Shown here: positions 44,502 to 55,128 of the stretch, one piece after another
Layout: the number at the start of each line of letters is the position of its first letter
Numbering within the stretch: the stretch's first letter is position 1
Assembly: GCA_004802645.1 (NCBI GenBank)
Contig: SRKS01000004.1
Location: forward strand, 2,480,001-2,544,000
Direction of reading: 5' to 3'
DNA length: 64,000 nt
Source of the DNA: Amesomyces nigricolor
Taxonomy: Eukaryota > Ascomycota > Sordariomycetes > Sordariales > Chaetomiaceae
The notes under the pieces: generated by a model
The model's database searches: none
The model's input: the letters and a program-made list of their open reading frames with translations, nothing else
What the model was told of the DNA's origin: nothing
Made by a program: the position numbers and the translations under genes

Positions 44502-45007
44502 TTACGAGTTCTTCTCCAAAAACTCCTTCGCCTCGTTCACCTTGGTCGCGAGATACGGGCTGCCGCCGCGATCAGGGTGGTTGAGCAGCATGAGGGTGCG
44601 GTGTGCCTTGCGGATCTTGTCCTTGGTGATGGCGCTCTCGCTGTTGTGTATTGTCAGCGAATATTCCATGTTCGATTCCTACGCCCTCTGACCCCCCACA
44701 GCCATGACCGGAGGCCTGTGGGAGAGGGAGGGGTGGTTGGGTAGGGGACATTGGGTGGCGTACTTAAGAGACAGAATCAACGACGCCTCGCGCTTGTTCA
44801 TGCGCGGCTCAAAGCCGCCCTTGTAGAAGGCCTTGCCGAGCGCGCCCACGCCGCCGCGCGAGCGGCGCCAGGCGACGAGACCTGCGCGGCCCTTGTAGTT
44901 GAGTGTTAGCTGTCGTCCGGGACAGGGAGCTCGGGAGGAAAGGAGGGAGGGCGTACGAGGAAGGCGGCGACAGCGACACCGGCGCCGATGGCAACTGCTG
45001 AGGACAT
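44502..45007 (-). CDS. PAM18: Pam18/Tim14, J-protein of the TIM23 import motor
   Basis: Exons 45007-44957, 44891-44764 and 44640-44502 (minus) encode 105 residues. The N-terminal segment (MSSAVAIGAGVAVAAFL) is one membrane span ending at intron 1. Next come GRAGLVAWRR, then FYKGGFEPRMNKREASLILS as in Tim14 proteins, and a compact J domain with the HPD motif in LMLLNHPDRGGSPYLATKVN. It ends NEAKEFLEKNS. The protein sits in the mitochondrial inner membrane with its J domain in the matrix, where it stimulates the ATPase of mitochondrial Hsp70 during import, paired with Pam16. Length and layout are canonical. The upstream 358 bases hold its promoter and the 3' end of the next minus-strand gene. 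Confidence 0.95.
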
Positions 45008-45365
45008 GGTGTTTGTTGAGGGTGGTGGTTGGTGTGGAAGGATAAGGTGGTCGTCGTGGTGGTGGGAGAGGTGACCCGAGGCGACGGTGGTGGTGATGGT
45101 TTGGCGATGGCGAGGATGCGATTCGGTGGTGGATGGAGATGGAACTTTTCTGCCGGGGCCGGGATTTGCCGCCGCTGCCGGGGAGGGTGGCCGGGGTGGA
45201 GATGTATGGTAATTTACAATGTTGAGGCTTGGCAGTCCGTTTCATTGAAATTACGCACTTTGACTGAACAAGAATGAAGATCGTATCTCGTTACAAAGGT
45301 ACACACCATTGTCTTCTTTCCTTATTTTCCCCACCCCATCTCATCCTCTCCCATCCCCATCCCCA
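45008..45365. other. Intergenic region between tandem minus-strand genes
   Basis: This holds the promoter of Pam18 and the 3' end of the GRGGAGN-repeat gene. Nothing else is seen. Confidence 0.55.
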
Positions 45366-46007
45366 TCACTTCACCACCCTACCTCCCCTGCCCATAATAA
45401 ACCCTCCCCGGCATAGCCAACCCCCCTCTACCTCCTTCAACACCTTCATCTCCAGCTCCTCCTCTCCCTCCTTTCCCCCCTCCTCCTTCTGCCTCTCCCC
45501 CTCCTTCTCCTTCGCATCCTTCCAATTCCCCGCCCCACCCCTCCCACTTAACCCCCCCGCTCGCGACCTCGCCGCCAGACTAGCTGCTACAGCAGCGGCC
45601 GTCGCTTTGGAGACGCGCCCCGCTTCTTCTTCCTGCAGTTCTTGCTGGGTTTGTTGCGCAGTGGTGGCGGCGGTGGGGTCTGAGGATGTGCTGGTGTCGG
45701 TGGGGAAGGTGAAGTTGCCTGCGCCGCCGCGGCCGGCACGGGTGTAGTTTTGGGTGCCGGACGTGGTGGTGTTTGTAGTGGTGCGGGTGAGGGATTGCGT
45801 GAGGGAGGGGGAGGTTTGGGCTTCGAGATCCTGTGGTGGGGATGTTAGGGGTGCCCCTTTGGGTTGGGAAGGGGGATGGGATGGGACTGGGAGGTTGAGA
45901 TGACGCACAGTTTCCTGGCTGGCCTTCTCGGCTTTTTGGACGTCTTGCTTGCTGTACCAGTTGCCGGCACCGCCGCGGCCGACTCGGCGGTAGACGTCGG
46001 TGGACAT
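45366..46007 (-). CDS. GRGGAGN-repeat protein (DUF3602 type)
   Basis: The frame is open through 213 codons, but an intron at 45908-45831 is likely: donor GTGCGT, internal CTAAC, acceptor CCACAG, length 78, a multiple of three without a stop. Exons would be 46007-45909 and 45830-45366, giving 187 residues. The motif GRGGAGN occurs three times: RRVGRGGAGNWYSK near the N-terminus, TRAGRGGAGNFTFP in the middle and SGRGGAGNWKDAK near the C-terminus. Two further GRGG-like pieces follow (CRGGF, MGRGGRV). The remainder is Thr/Ser/Gln-rich and Glu/Lys-rich. This spacing of (G/S)RGGAGN(W/F) is the mark of the fungal DUF3602 family, with no established biochemical function. It has no signal peptide or membrane segment and is probably largely disordered. 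Confidence 0.82.
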   Translation of the reverse strand: MSTDVYRRVGRGGAGNWYSKQDVQKAEKASQETVRHLNLPVPSHPPSQPKGAPLTSPPQDLEAQTSPSLTQSLTRTTTNTTTSGTQNYTRAGRGGAGNFTFPTDTSTSSDPTAATTAQQTQQELQEEEAGRVSKATAAAVAASLAARSRAGGLSGRGGAGNWKDAKEKEGERQKEEGGKEGEEELEMKVLKEVEGGWLCRGGFIMGRGGRVVK

Positions 46008-46781
46008 GGTGAGGGGAGGTTGGTGGGGAGTCAGGGGCGGAACGACAGGACTTGAGAGTTCGAATTGGGGAAGAGGACGAAATTGGGGCAGGGAAACCAG
46101 GTCAAGCCACCATCGAGGTTTAAAGATCGAGGTCCCTGATCCAGATCAGACAAGATGTCGCCGTCTCATGTCCTTATCAGTGCCACCCCCAAATGCTTAT
46201 CATCGTGCATGTTACGGCCTGTAATCGAGTTACTGTTGCCAAGACATTTGACGTCTCTCACGGAACAGAACCACACTTCCGCTTCTCTGGATTCTCTCAC
46301 TTTAACTTCAACTTCAGATCCTGCAGTTCAGACACCCAGAAAGTCATGAGGCGGATTATTACAACCCCAGGTATATCAGACAGGAGGAACGGTCGAAAAC
46401 AACTGCATCTGCGACGCCACCACATACTATTCTGGCCTAACATGCTGCTCGGCATTCCACCAGCCCTGATCTCGGCAGAGGGCAAGCAGTATGACCCGAT
46501 TTAGTACCTACACATGCTCGTCAAAGTGGCCTGAGTTTTTGAACGGAATGTCGTGACGGAGCGGGAAGGAAGAAGCGAGTTGCCAACGGCCTTACCCCCG
46601 GCTTCGTTTGCACACGCTACTCTTTGTGTGTGTGTGAGATCTGGAGGCTTCGTTGAAAAGGTTGAGCAAACCGACGGCCCGAGGGCTCTCTCTATGTAAA
46701 GTCCCGACCGCCCGCCATTCGGGGTGGTGTCCTGGGACTCGCAACCCCTGCCGGCCGTTGGATCTCCGAGTCGACACCACG
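46008..46781. promoter_or_regulatory. Upstream region of GH16-like copy 1
   Basis: This lies between the divergent GRGGAGN gene and the first GH16-like copy. At about 46558-46583 lies a purine-rich block (GCGGGAAGGAAGAAGCGAG) that recurs upstream of copies 2 and 3. Confidence 0.5.
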
Positions 46782-47798
46782 ATGCGTCTTGCCACTGCCA
46801 TCCTACCCCTCTTGGCAACGTTCAGCTCAGCAACCTATGCCCCAAAGAAAGATGGCTACGACATCATCTTCGAAGACCACTTCCAAGGTTTTCCATTAAT
46901 GCCGCCCGATGAGAAGCAATGGTCCATCCTGGGCGGATACCGGGGCGTCTTGGGAGGTGTAGAGTCGTGGTATGACCCGACGATGAAAGCCCTCCACCTG
47001 AGCGGACTTTCCACCCTCAAGCTTTTCTCCTGGCAAAACGGCTCTAATACCAACTGGATTACTGGTGGTATCCGATCCAAGCTTTTCTTCGATGTTAAGG
47101 AGTGCAGAACTACCACGGTCGAGGCGAGGATTAGACACGGGACCAGTGCGCCTGAGCAAAAGCATGGGATTTGCTCTTTCTTTACCATTGTCGGGAGTGT
47201 GGTACTCAGGAGCATTTCAACCCAAGCATGTGTGGCAAAATACATGTGATGTCGATGCGGGACTTTGAGGCGCGGAGTTACGCGGAAGCCCGGTGTCAAG
47301 GTCTGTTTGTCTCTGATACATATTTTACTCGGCGTGAGATTATGAGTTCGGAGCTGACACGAGGTAGCCTGCAAGGGGATAAAGACGTGGGCATCCGGTG
47401 AGACGACGATCGACGGGCCTCCTGACAAGTGGAACACCTGGAGTCTTACCTGGAACCGACGCAACGACAAAGGGGACTCACGCAACTCAGTTCTTACCTG
47501 GAAGCTGAATGACCAGGTGTCTACGAGATTTCTGGCCACAACTTTATCCAAAACGGGAACAATCTCGACCGCGACAAATGGGAGAGTTTGGTGACTGGAA
47601 AAAAGCTTGTCAAGTTTAACCTGGACGTCATAAAGGATCATGTGAATCTGCGTGTTCTTCTCGAACCGTGATGGGTGGTTGGGGTTTGCAGCATGCTGAC
47701 ATGCCAGTTTATAGCTCACGGGACTGAATGACCAGACGAAGCAGGGCCTTGGGTCCGAGATGGAGGTGGCGTATGTTGCTGTCTACCGGTCGAAATAG
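46782..47798 (+). pseudogene. GH16-like secreted protein, copy 1 (frameshifted)
   Basis: The ATG at 46782 opens a signal peptide (MRLATAILPLLATFSSATYA) and a GH16-like N-terminal domain (GYDIIFEDHFQGFPLM; WITGGIRSKLFFDVKECRTT). Near 47193-47197 the frame is lost by one missing base: TIVG continues one frame over as ECGTQEHFNPSMCGKIHVMS, which aligns with copy 3. An intron probably follows (donor 47301, acceptor about 47375), then a fragment coding DKWNTWSLTWNRRNDKGDSR. A second one-base loss sits near 47518-47522, before YEISGHNF. The last exon ends in GSEMEVAYVAVYRSK with TAG at 47796-47798. The catalytic segment reads CGKIHVMS instead of the GH16 CGEIDIME pattern. It is a decayed tandem paralogue of copy 3. 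Confidence 0.72.
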
Positions 47799-48498
47799 AA
47801 AGACCAGAAGCAGAAGGTAACTGGAGTTGCTGAGAGGTTATGATCCTTTTTCTGCCCCAGACGAGATCACGGTTCATACCTTAACTTTAATAATGCACGA
47901 GCCCAAGCCAGGATTGGCCAAGAAATGGAGGTCTAGATATGTTGCAAAACACTTCGACTGTACTACACTAAAATGGCACAAGATAGTTGCCATCAAGACT
48001 CCCAGCTTCCTTCTCTACAAATTGGCTATGAAAGTGCGGGTTTGATCCTCAAGTTTGGTACTAGAATTTAGTGGCGATCTCCCGTGTGCATCCTCATGCA
48101 TGATGGGGCAGCTCTTGGGGGCCCTCTCGGTAAAGACAAAGGACTTGATCCATCCAGCAAACCCGAAACATGAACAAAGGACCCCAGACCAATCTGTTTA
48201 TGATCACCACTCAACATTCCTTTAATATGTTTCCAGCGGCAGGTGAGCATATCCTGTGCTTCGGACACGGCAGGTTGTCACTGAAATAACAGGGAGCGGG
48301 AAGAAGCGAGAAATGCCGTGTGCTTCAAATCTTCACCCCTGAAGTCGCTGGTTTGCCCATGTATATTTTAGCATCGACCAATCAAACACCAAGTTGAGGA
48401 GGTCGATGTGGCTACATATTTAAAGAACTGACCGCCTTGCCATGGGGTTCGTGGCCTTCCGCGATATCTCACCCCTGAAGTGTCAAAATACCTTCACG
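47799..48498. promoter_or_regulatory. Upstream region of GH16-like copy 2
   Basis: This spacer contains the second copy of the purine-rich block (about 48293-48328, GGGAGCGGGAAGAAGCGAG), about 206 bp before the copy-2 ATG. A CACCCCTGAAGT word occurs twice, near 48337 and 48470. Confidence 0.5.
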
Positions 48499-48876
48499 AT
48501 GCGCCTCGCGAGCACCGCCTGCCTGGGCCTGTCGTTCCTGGTAACATTCACCATGGCCTGGTGGGCGCCACCTTACCCTGGCTTTAATATCAAGTGGTCT
48601 GACAACTTCGCTGGCCCCGCTGGAAGTTTGCCGAGCGAAACGCTCTGGGAGGCCCCCACGAGTTACGAAAACGTTGAGGACATCACCACTTTTTATTCGT
48701 CCTCTCCCAAAAATTTGCAACTTAGTGGTGAAAATACTGTTCAAGGATAGCCTTACGCTCTGCAGCACATTAACGGATAAACCTATTTATAGAACATGGG
48801 GCCGAATTTCCGAACACTCGGTGGCTCCGGGTCAATGCTAGAAGTGAACTATATTGCCGTCTACGAGTCAATTTGA
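48499..48876 (+). pseudogene. GH16-like remnant, copy 2 (middle deleted)
   Basis: It begins with a signal peptide (MRLASTACLGLSFLVTFTMA) and WAPPYPGFNIKWSDNFAGPA plus GSLPSETLW, parallel to copy 3 (KGSLPSEEKW). The frame stops at 48748-48750, about 83 codons in. After a short gap the characteristic 3' end reappears: LGGSGSMLEVNYIAVYESI with TGA at 48874-48876, parallel to copy 3 GGPGSALEVKNIGVYESE. About two thirds of the gene, including the catalytic-site region, is missing. This is an internal deletion relic, not a small functional gene. Confidence 0.72.
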
Positions 48877-50337
48877 AATGGCGAAGGACAGCAAGGGAGA
48901 AAGGGTTGTGGACGACGGAAGGGCTGGCCCCCAGGAAGTAACCCATCTCGCGTTCTCATCACCTTGGTTCTGGCAACTAAGCCTCTTTTAGAGCCTTTTC
49001 CCCACCGTGTATACCAAAGTCAACAAAGCCCAGAATCTATCACATATCTCCCATCATATCATCTGAGATCGATTGCACTCCAACCGTTGAACTCCTGACT
49101 TAGGAACCAGGGCAGAACCAAAACCGCAAACTCGGCGGCAAAACGGCCGGTTTTCGCATGATAAAGAAGCATTAGTTTGAGGAAACCTGCCTCATTTGTC
49201 TAGAAAAATCCAGTTCTTTTGGTGCCGAAACAGTTGTTGCGGTTGTTGAGTTGCGGTTTCTGTATTTGATGACCAGAGCCCCTGACCAAACCGAAACGAA
49301 ACAGACTCTCAGGGGTTGAAGTGTATAAATTTCCCAGAAACTGAGAGAAGGACCCGAGTCTCTTTGTTCTCTTATCTGGTCTACAACTGGTATTTGGCCT
49401 CACACTGTGACGGCCGGTCTGTGGTCAGCGGCTGGGGAAGTCTAGCAAACTGGAAGACAAAGCAGCCCCATACCATCCAGTCCACATTTATCACCCGGCA
49501 TTCCACCCTCACCTTGTTACCTGCCTCAGATTGCTGCATTACCTACTTTGCTGCTCAACGGTTCATGTTGTGAAAATCTCTTTACCACAGCTTCTCTCAC
49601 CGAGTTAATACGAATTGAAGTACAGTTCACCCCTTGGAAGTTCAATACGCAGTAGTTTCAGGCTGGCTTTCTGAAGAGGATCCTGGTTGTCAACTTGTCA
49701 AAGCTAGAAACCACAGACTCAGCAAGCAGATCTACAAATTCTTGGAGGACCCAGAAGAATAGCAACTTCAAATGGACGAGAGAAGTTTCTCCTAATCAAT
49801 ACCTTTTCGCCATTAGAAAAGCGGCCATTTTTTGCCATATCAAGTGTGCGGTTCTGGCTCTGACTGTGGCTCAAGGGTTAGAGTGTATGTACGATGGATC
49901 GTGCCATTGGTCTTAGTCCGTCTGCTTTGTGGGAAACAGAGTGTGATGGGTACCCGTCTGTTGCTCTCGGGACTCAAGCAAACTCGGAAGAACAAAGCAC
50001 CATACCACTCCGTCTAAAATTACCAGCCGATATTCCCCTTTCACTTTGTTCCCCGCAGCAATCGCTGTGTCACCCCGTTTCTAACTATTATGCTGGACAG
50101 TTTGCGTTGAAGAGGGCTCAAACACTCTTTCCAGGAGGGCGGCCTGGAACGCCGAGAGAAGGGGAAGAAGGAAGTGAGGAATGCCATATGGTTCAAGCAA
50201 CAGGCTTCGAGGCCTCGACTCGGACTTTAAAATTGATAAGTTTACCTACTTTAAGTCCTAACCACCACATCCAAATAGTCTCCGGCCTTCCTCAGTCAGT
50301 CGTTAGTCTTGGCTCTCAAACCAGAGCCAACTCCACA
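48877..50337. other. Spacer with duplicated upstream sequences
   Basis: This lies between copies 2 and 3. The stretches about 49430-49560 and 49955-50085 are diverged copies of one another; both carry CAAACT(C)GGAAGA, then ACAAAGCA, then CCATACCA. The purine-rich block occurs again at about 50155-50197, about 183 bp before copy 3. The region is likely the leftover of further duplication units; it has no open gene. Confidence 0.5.
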
Positions 50338-51341
50338 ATGCATCTCGCCTCTGTCGCCTCCCTCCTGTCGTTCCTGGCACTGACCACCCCAACCGCGGCC
50401 TGGTTTCAGGCCCAGTACGCCGGCTGGAAAACCCTCTTCTTCGACAGCTTTATCGGCGCCAAAGGAAGTCTGCCCAGCGAAGAGAAGTGGGTTCTCCGAG
50501 ATGGCAACCGCTTCCCCAACAACGAGTTAGAGTCGGTCTGCAGACGGACTGCCGACAACGCTCAACTTGACGGCAAATACTCCCTCCAGCTCATGCCCTT
50601 AGGCTCGGGCGCCAACTGGACTAGTCCCTGTCTCAGGTCCACCTTCAAGTTCGCGCCGGCGGAAGGCCGCAGGACCATGTTCAAGGCGAGCGTCAGACTG
50701 AGCAACGGCAACAAGGCCGAGTCGAAGGTGGGGACAGCGTCAATTATTCGGCTGATTGGGGAGTGCGGGACGAGGGAGTGCGGCCTTATCACCGCGATGG
50801 CCATGTGGAATGACGCCCCGAACAGTGCTTTCGGGGCCCATGATAGTGCCGGTATGTTCCTCCCTTACAAACTCCTCCGCCAACAAACCAACAAGTCGAG
50901 TAGGCATCTAACAAGACGCAGTCCAGAAAGAAAAGGAATTTCTCTGGACCAACGTCGTGGACCCGTACAAGTTCAACACCTGGCAGGTCGTCTGGGACCG
51001 AACCGACCCCAAGGACCACCGCAAGGAAACCATCACCTGGTATCTGAATGACGAACCGTTCTATGTGGTCAAAGGCGAGCAATATGCTGCGGATCAAGCC
51101 CAGTATGCCGCGTGGCAGGACCTGGCGCACAACATGAGGACCATCAACCTGGAGGTGTCAGTGCAAAAAGTAAGTCACAGTCTTTTCTGCAACCGCTGGG
51201 CGTTATGGGGTGTTGTTGTATAAGTGCAGGTTGCTGACATGATGTGCCTATTTGCAGCTGAGGAAGGACGGCGGGGAGACTCTCGGCGGCCCTGGATCAG
51301 CGCTTGAGGTAAAGAATATTGGCGTCTACGAGTCGGAATAG
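50338..51341 (+). CDS. Secreted GH16-like protein, copy 3 (catalytic residues lost)
   Basis: Exons 50338-50851, 50922-51169 and 51258-51341 encode 281 residues. A signal peptide (MHLASVASLLSFLALTTPTA) is followed by a concanavalin-like jelly-roll as in GH16. Visible marks are FPNNELESVCRRTADNAQLD (the NNELQ strand), STFKFAPAEGRRTMFKASVR, YKFNTWQVVWDRTDPKD and a terminal ALEVKNIGVYESE. In GH16 enzymes the catalytic stretch is GEIDIME (ExDxxE). Here the aligned residues are CGLITAMAM (148-156): Leu150, Thr152 and Ala155 replace all three acidic residues. So it is probably not a glycanase, and may be a secreted binding protein or a wall component. The frame and splice sites are intact, unlike its two neighbours. 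Confidence 0.8.
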
Positions 51342-54300
51342 GTGACATGCCACAAGCGGGCAGGAAGGCCTGCCTGGCCAGTACTATACCGGACATTTTC
51401 CCTTCTTAAATGTACCTAACGTTAACCTTAGTTTCATTAACAATATCTCCGTGTTTCTCAAACGTTTCCCCGAGGAGAACAACTTTTTCGAGTCGAGACG
51501 CAGCGTGTCGTCAACCTTGATGTTCTGCCCGTGCCGTTCCGCGGAGCGGTTAGCGCCGATCCTCCGCTCTTCTGCCGGCGCCGATCCGGCATCCCGAGCG
51601 GGCGACGGTTACGGATACGGAAAAAGCAAAAGGGCCCACCCCTGTCGACGCCAATCCGGGAGCGTCGGAGGACGGCAGTTCACGGGGGCGCGGGTGACGA
51701 TCGGGCGTTGCGTGTGCCTGATGATCGACCGGGTTCTGCTGCCGATGAATCGAAGAATGGGGCCATTATTTTTGTGTTGGTTTTCGTCTCTGCCCTCCTT
51801 GGAACAACTTTTTTTTTCTCGCTCGATTTTTGTTTCCATGGCCCAGGGTCTCATGCCAGGTTATTTTCTTGGTCATGTGGACCTCGCGCCTGTCTGACAA
51901 CGTCATCGCCTTCCCCAGGTTTCCATTGTGGTCTGCTCAACAGAAATCGTTCCGGGAGCATGGGGCCTGCATCATGAGACTTTTTTTCATTTGTTTTCTT
52001 TTTCTTTCAGGGATGGTCCGGTGCCTGGGAGAGAGGGAGGGTCGCATCCAGGGGGCAGTGTTCAGGACACCGAGTGTTGGGATATTCTGGCGTATGTGTC
52101 TCACAGAGTTCTGCTAACGCCGATTCTGCTTTTGGGTTTTTGGATGCTTCAATCCGGCCATATTTTGTTTGGATTTTCCATCGAGCCGCTTGTGGCGAAC
52201 GTCTCTTCTGATTGGACTTTCCATGTGTTCCAGGTTGCCATGGATTGTTGCGCTGCTGGGCTGCTTTCCCCGAGTCTGCAGCCGGCAAGTGCGCGGTCTG
52301 GCTGCGCGTGGGCTTGTAACCTTTGCTGAGTTTTGCTAATCACGTAGTCGAGAGGCCGATTTTTGTATGGGAAATTTGGGGCTGCACTAACAGAGGTACA
52401 TCACTCTCAGGGACCCGCTTCTTTGTCGTTGTTTCCTTTTTGAGTCCTGGTTTGTTGGGGATGAGTTGGCGCGCCGCTTGGAAATTCTCAGGAGACACAA
52501 CATTGGAAGTCTAAGATGTGGTCTGAGGCACGCGGAGCACCAGTCGATGGTTTCTTTTCGGCTCAAGTGGAGCTCGATTTCTTGCAAGACCGGGCAACTC
52601 GGGCTCCTTGGGTTTCAAAGAACCGCAGGGCTGAGGATTGTCCACCCCGGCTGTTGATTCCCAGGGCTGTCGAGCACTGCCTCTCATTGGACCTCGCTGT
52701 CGCCGCCGCTTGAGCGCCCGACAATTGAGGCGGGCCGGCAGTCGGATCCGGATCGCCAGACCCGCGCCGAGCCCGATGAGTTCAGCATGCAGAAGTGCTC
52801 TTCCCCTTGAGCGATCCGGTGATCTCGACGATTGGCTGTCGTGGATCCTCCGGGGGCGAGAACCGCAAGAGCGGGGCTCTTGGACTGGCCGAGCCCTGGT
52901 TGAAGTTGTTGATGAAGGGTGGGCGATCGGGTGAGGGGGTTGCGTGCTCCCACGTTATTGGATGTGTTGCCATTCACGACGGCGTTGTTGGGGTCGAGTG
53001 CAGGACGCGGGGCAAGTCAATCCAAACTTCTTCTGAGGAACTATTGTCAAAATTTTTGACATCTTTTTCTGCCTTTGGGTCTGACAAGAGGCAGAGACGA
53101 TTGGAACAGCAACAGGCCGAGGCTGCTGTGGTCCTTGTGACATCTTTCAGGGACCTTATCTGACCTCCCCTCTCGTCCTCTTTATCTGTAAGAATCCATC
53201 AGCAATGTCTCTCATTTCAGCAACCCTCCAAACAATTCAAGCCCAGGTGCTGGATTTATGCAAATCGCTCGACACATCCTGGGTTGACATGGCTCGAGAG
53301 TCCCGACTTCATCAGCAGCTTTTCCCCACAACACCAGCTCGCTCCACCGAGCCCCTCTTTGGGTGGACCAGGAAATGGAGATCCCGAATGGGGAACACAG
53401 AAGGCGGGGTAATGGCGCTGTGCCCCTCAACCAGCGGCCATGCATCGTGTGCTTGCAGAAGGAGGGATACCTCTAAGTTGAGGCGTTTGGCAATGTTCAT
53501 TGCTGACTGAGAAACCACCGTACCTCCTCCGATCGTGGAATTGAGTCTACGAGAGCTTTGGGAGAGATTGGTGTTTGGTGTTCAAGCCTGGCAATGGGAC
53601 CATTGAGTCACTGTGGAGAGGCCGCGTCTTAGCATTGACATGGCTCGTGACTTGGCCGCCTCCTTGCGGCTTTGTTCAAACAGGGCAGCGGAAAGGTCAC
53701 ACGGCTGACTCCGCCGCGCCAGAGATACCAAGCGGGAAGCTGGATGCGACAGCAAGGCAAAAGATCACCAGGGTCTCGCTTCGGGACAATTTCTCCTGAG
53801 GTGAGGTGAGACCTCTTCAGCAAGATGCGTGGCTTTGGGAGTCACGGCATGTCCCATCGAGGGACGTGACAATGTGTCCTCCTTACACAGTATGCCCACC
53901 AAAGACGGAATGTTGTTGAGCTTCATGGAGAGAGATACTTGTGAATGAAGCACGGCCCAGGATCTCCTTTTAGCCCTCAACAATGTGCCACAGGATATGG
54001 GAACTGTCAACGCAACTCCGTTGAATCTTGGGGCTTCTGATTCCTTTCCCCGGTCTTTCCTCAATGCCCTCCCTCTGGACTCGCCGGTTTCATACCTGTA
54101 AATTCGACATTCTCTTTCCTCAACCGCCTTTCGAATCGCTGCATTCGGTGGGATTGGAGCCCTTTTGGCCTCCGGCATGGAAGGCACCTCAGGTACCTGA
54201 TCCCAGGAGGGTGCTTGCCAGGGGCAGCTGCAGGCTTTGCTGAATGAGGGCGATCTTATGAACCTAGCCCACAGCTAAACAAACTGTGGAGGTGACGCGG

Positions 54301-55128
54301 TCCCCAATCAATCCGGCCATATTTAAGCCGCAAGCGGCAAGTATGGCCCAGCTGAAAACGCAACCCAGTCCATTTAGCAGCGTGCCCCGCTAATGTTCCC
54401 ATTCCACACCAAGCTGGAAGCCGCTGGGGTGTGCTCGCCTTCGGTGTTCCCATGCCTCCATCTTCTGCCCAGCTGGTGGTGTGTCCACGTTGGCCTCCAG
54501 CTTCGGTTTCCCGCCATCCCATTCATCAACTGGAACGGACCGGGAGCATGGCTCCTGCTGTCAGCGGCCCAGCGGCAGCGCCTGTCACCTGGCTCCCTTT
54601 TTAAACTTTTTTTTCCCAGCATCGATTGTGATCTGACCGTTCCCGTCCATCCCATGCCACGCTCCCTCGTCTCACAGGCAGCCTCCCAACCGTGACCCGC
54701 AATTCATTCCTCTTGTTGTTGGATCTTCTTTCTTTCACCCAGCTCCCTCGGCGGCAGAAGACACAGCCGCTCATCTCTGGTCAATATATTTTTTTTCCCT
54801 TCCATGCCATTGCCGCGCCCCAATTGCTCGCCAAATTTTGGAATCTTGGTGATCGGACCTTGGACTGGTTGACCGTCACCCACCCCGGCCCATACCCTAG
54901 CGCAGCAGCCAGGCCCGAACCTGGAAATTATTATTGTCCGCGCTTCACCTGCAGCGAGCTGTTCCCAAGCATCGACCTCCTCCCTCACTCAACCGCCAAC
55001 ACGAACCACATCAACAAACCACCAGCGCGTACCTCCCTCTCGAAGCTTCGGAACAATTCTTTTTTGGACGGCCCCGCGTTTGGATAGAGTAAAAGTCACA
55101 AGACCTTGGATTCCGCGGCGGTCTAGCA
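51342..55128. other. Gene-empty 3.8 kb region
   Basis: Scattered frames up to about 150 codons occur on both strands, overlapping each other and without recognisable motifs. A T-rich stretch lies around 51810-51835. The last 450 bases (about 54680-55128) are CT-rich and look like a 5' leader for the C2H2 gene. I see no RNA gene, transposon ends or repeat array. Confidence 0.5.

Noticed and set aside
53205..53510. 101-codon plus-strand frame with an ATG start in the gene-empty region
   Set aside because: Overlaps other frames on both strands, lacks any domain, and codon use is not biased like neighbouring genes.
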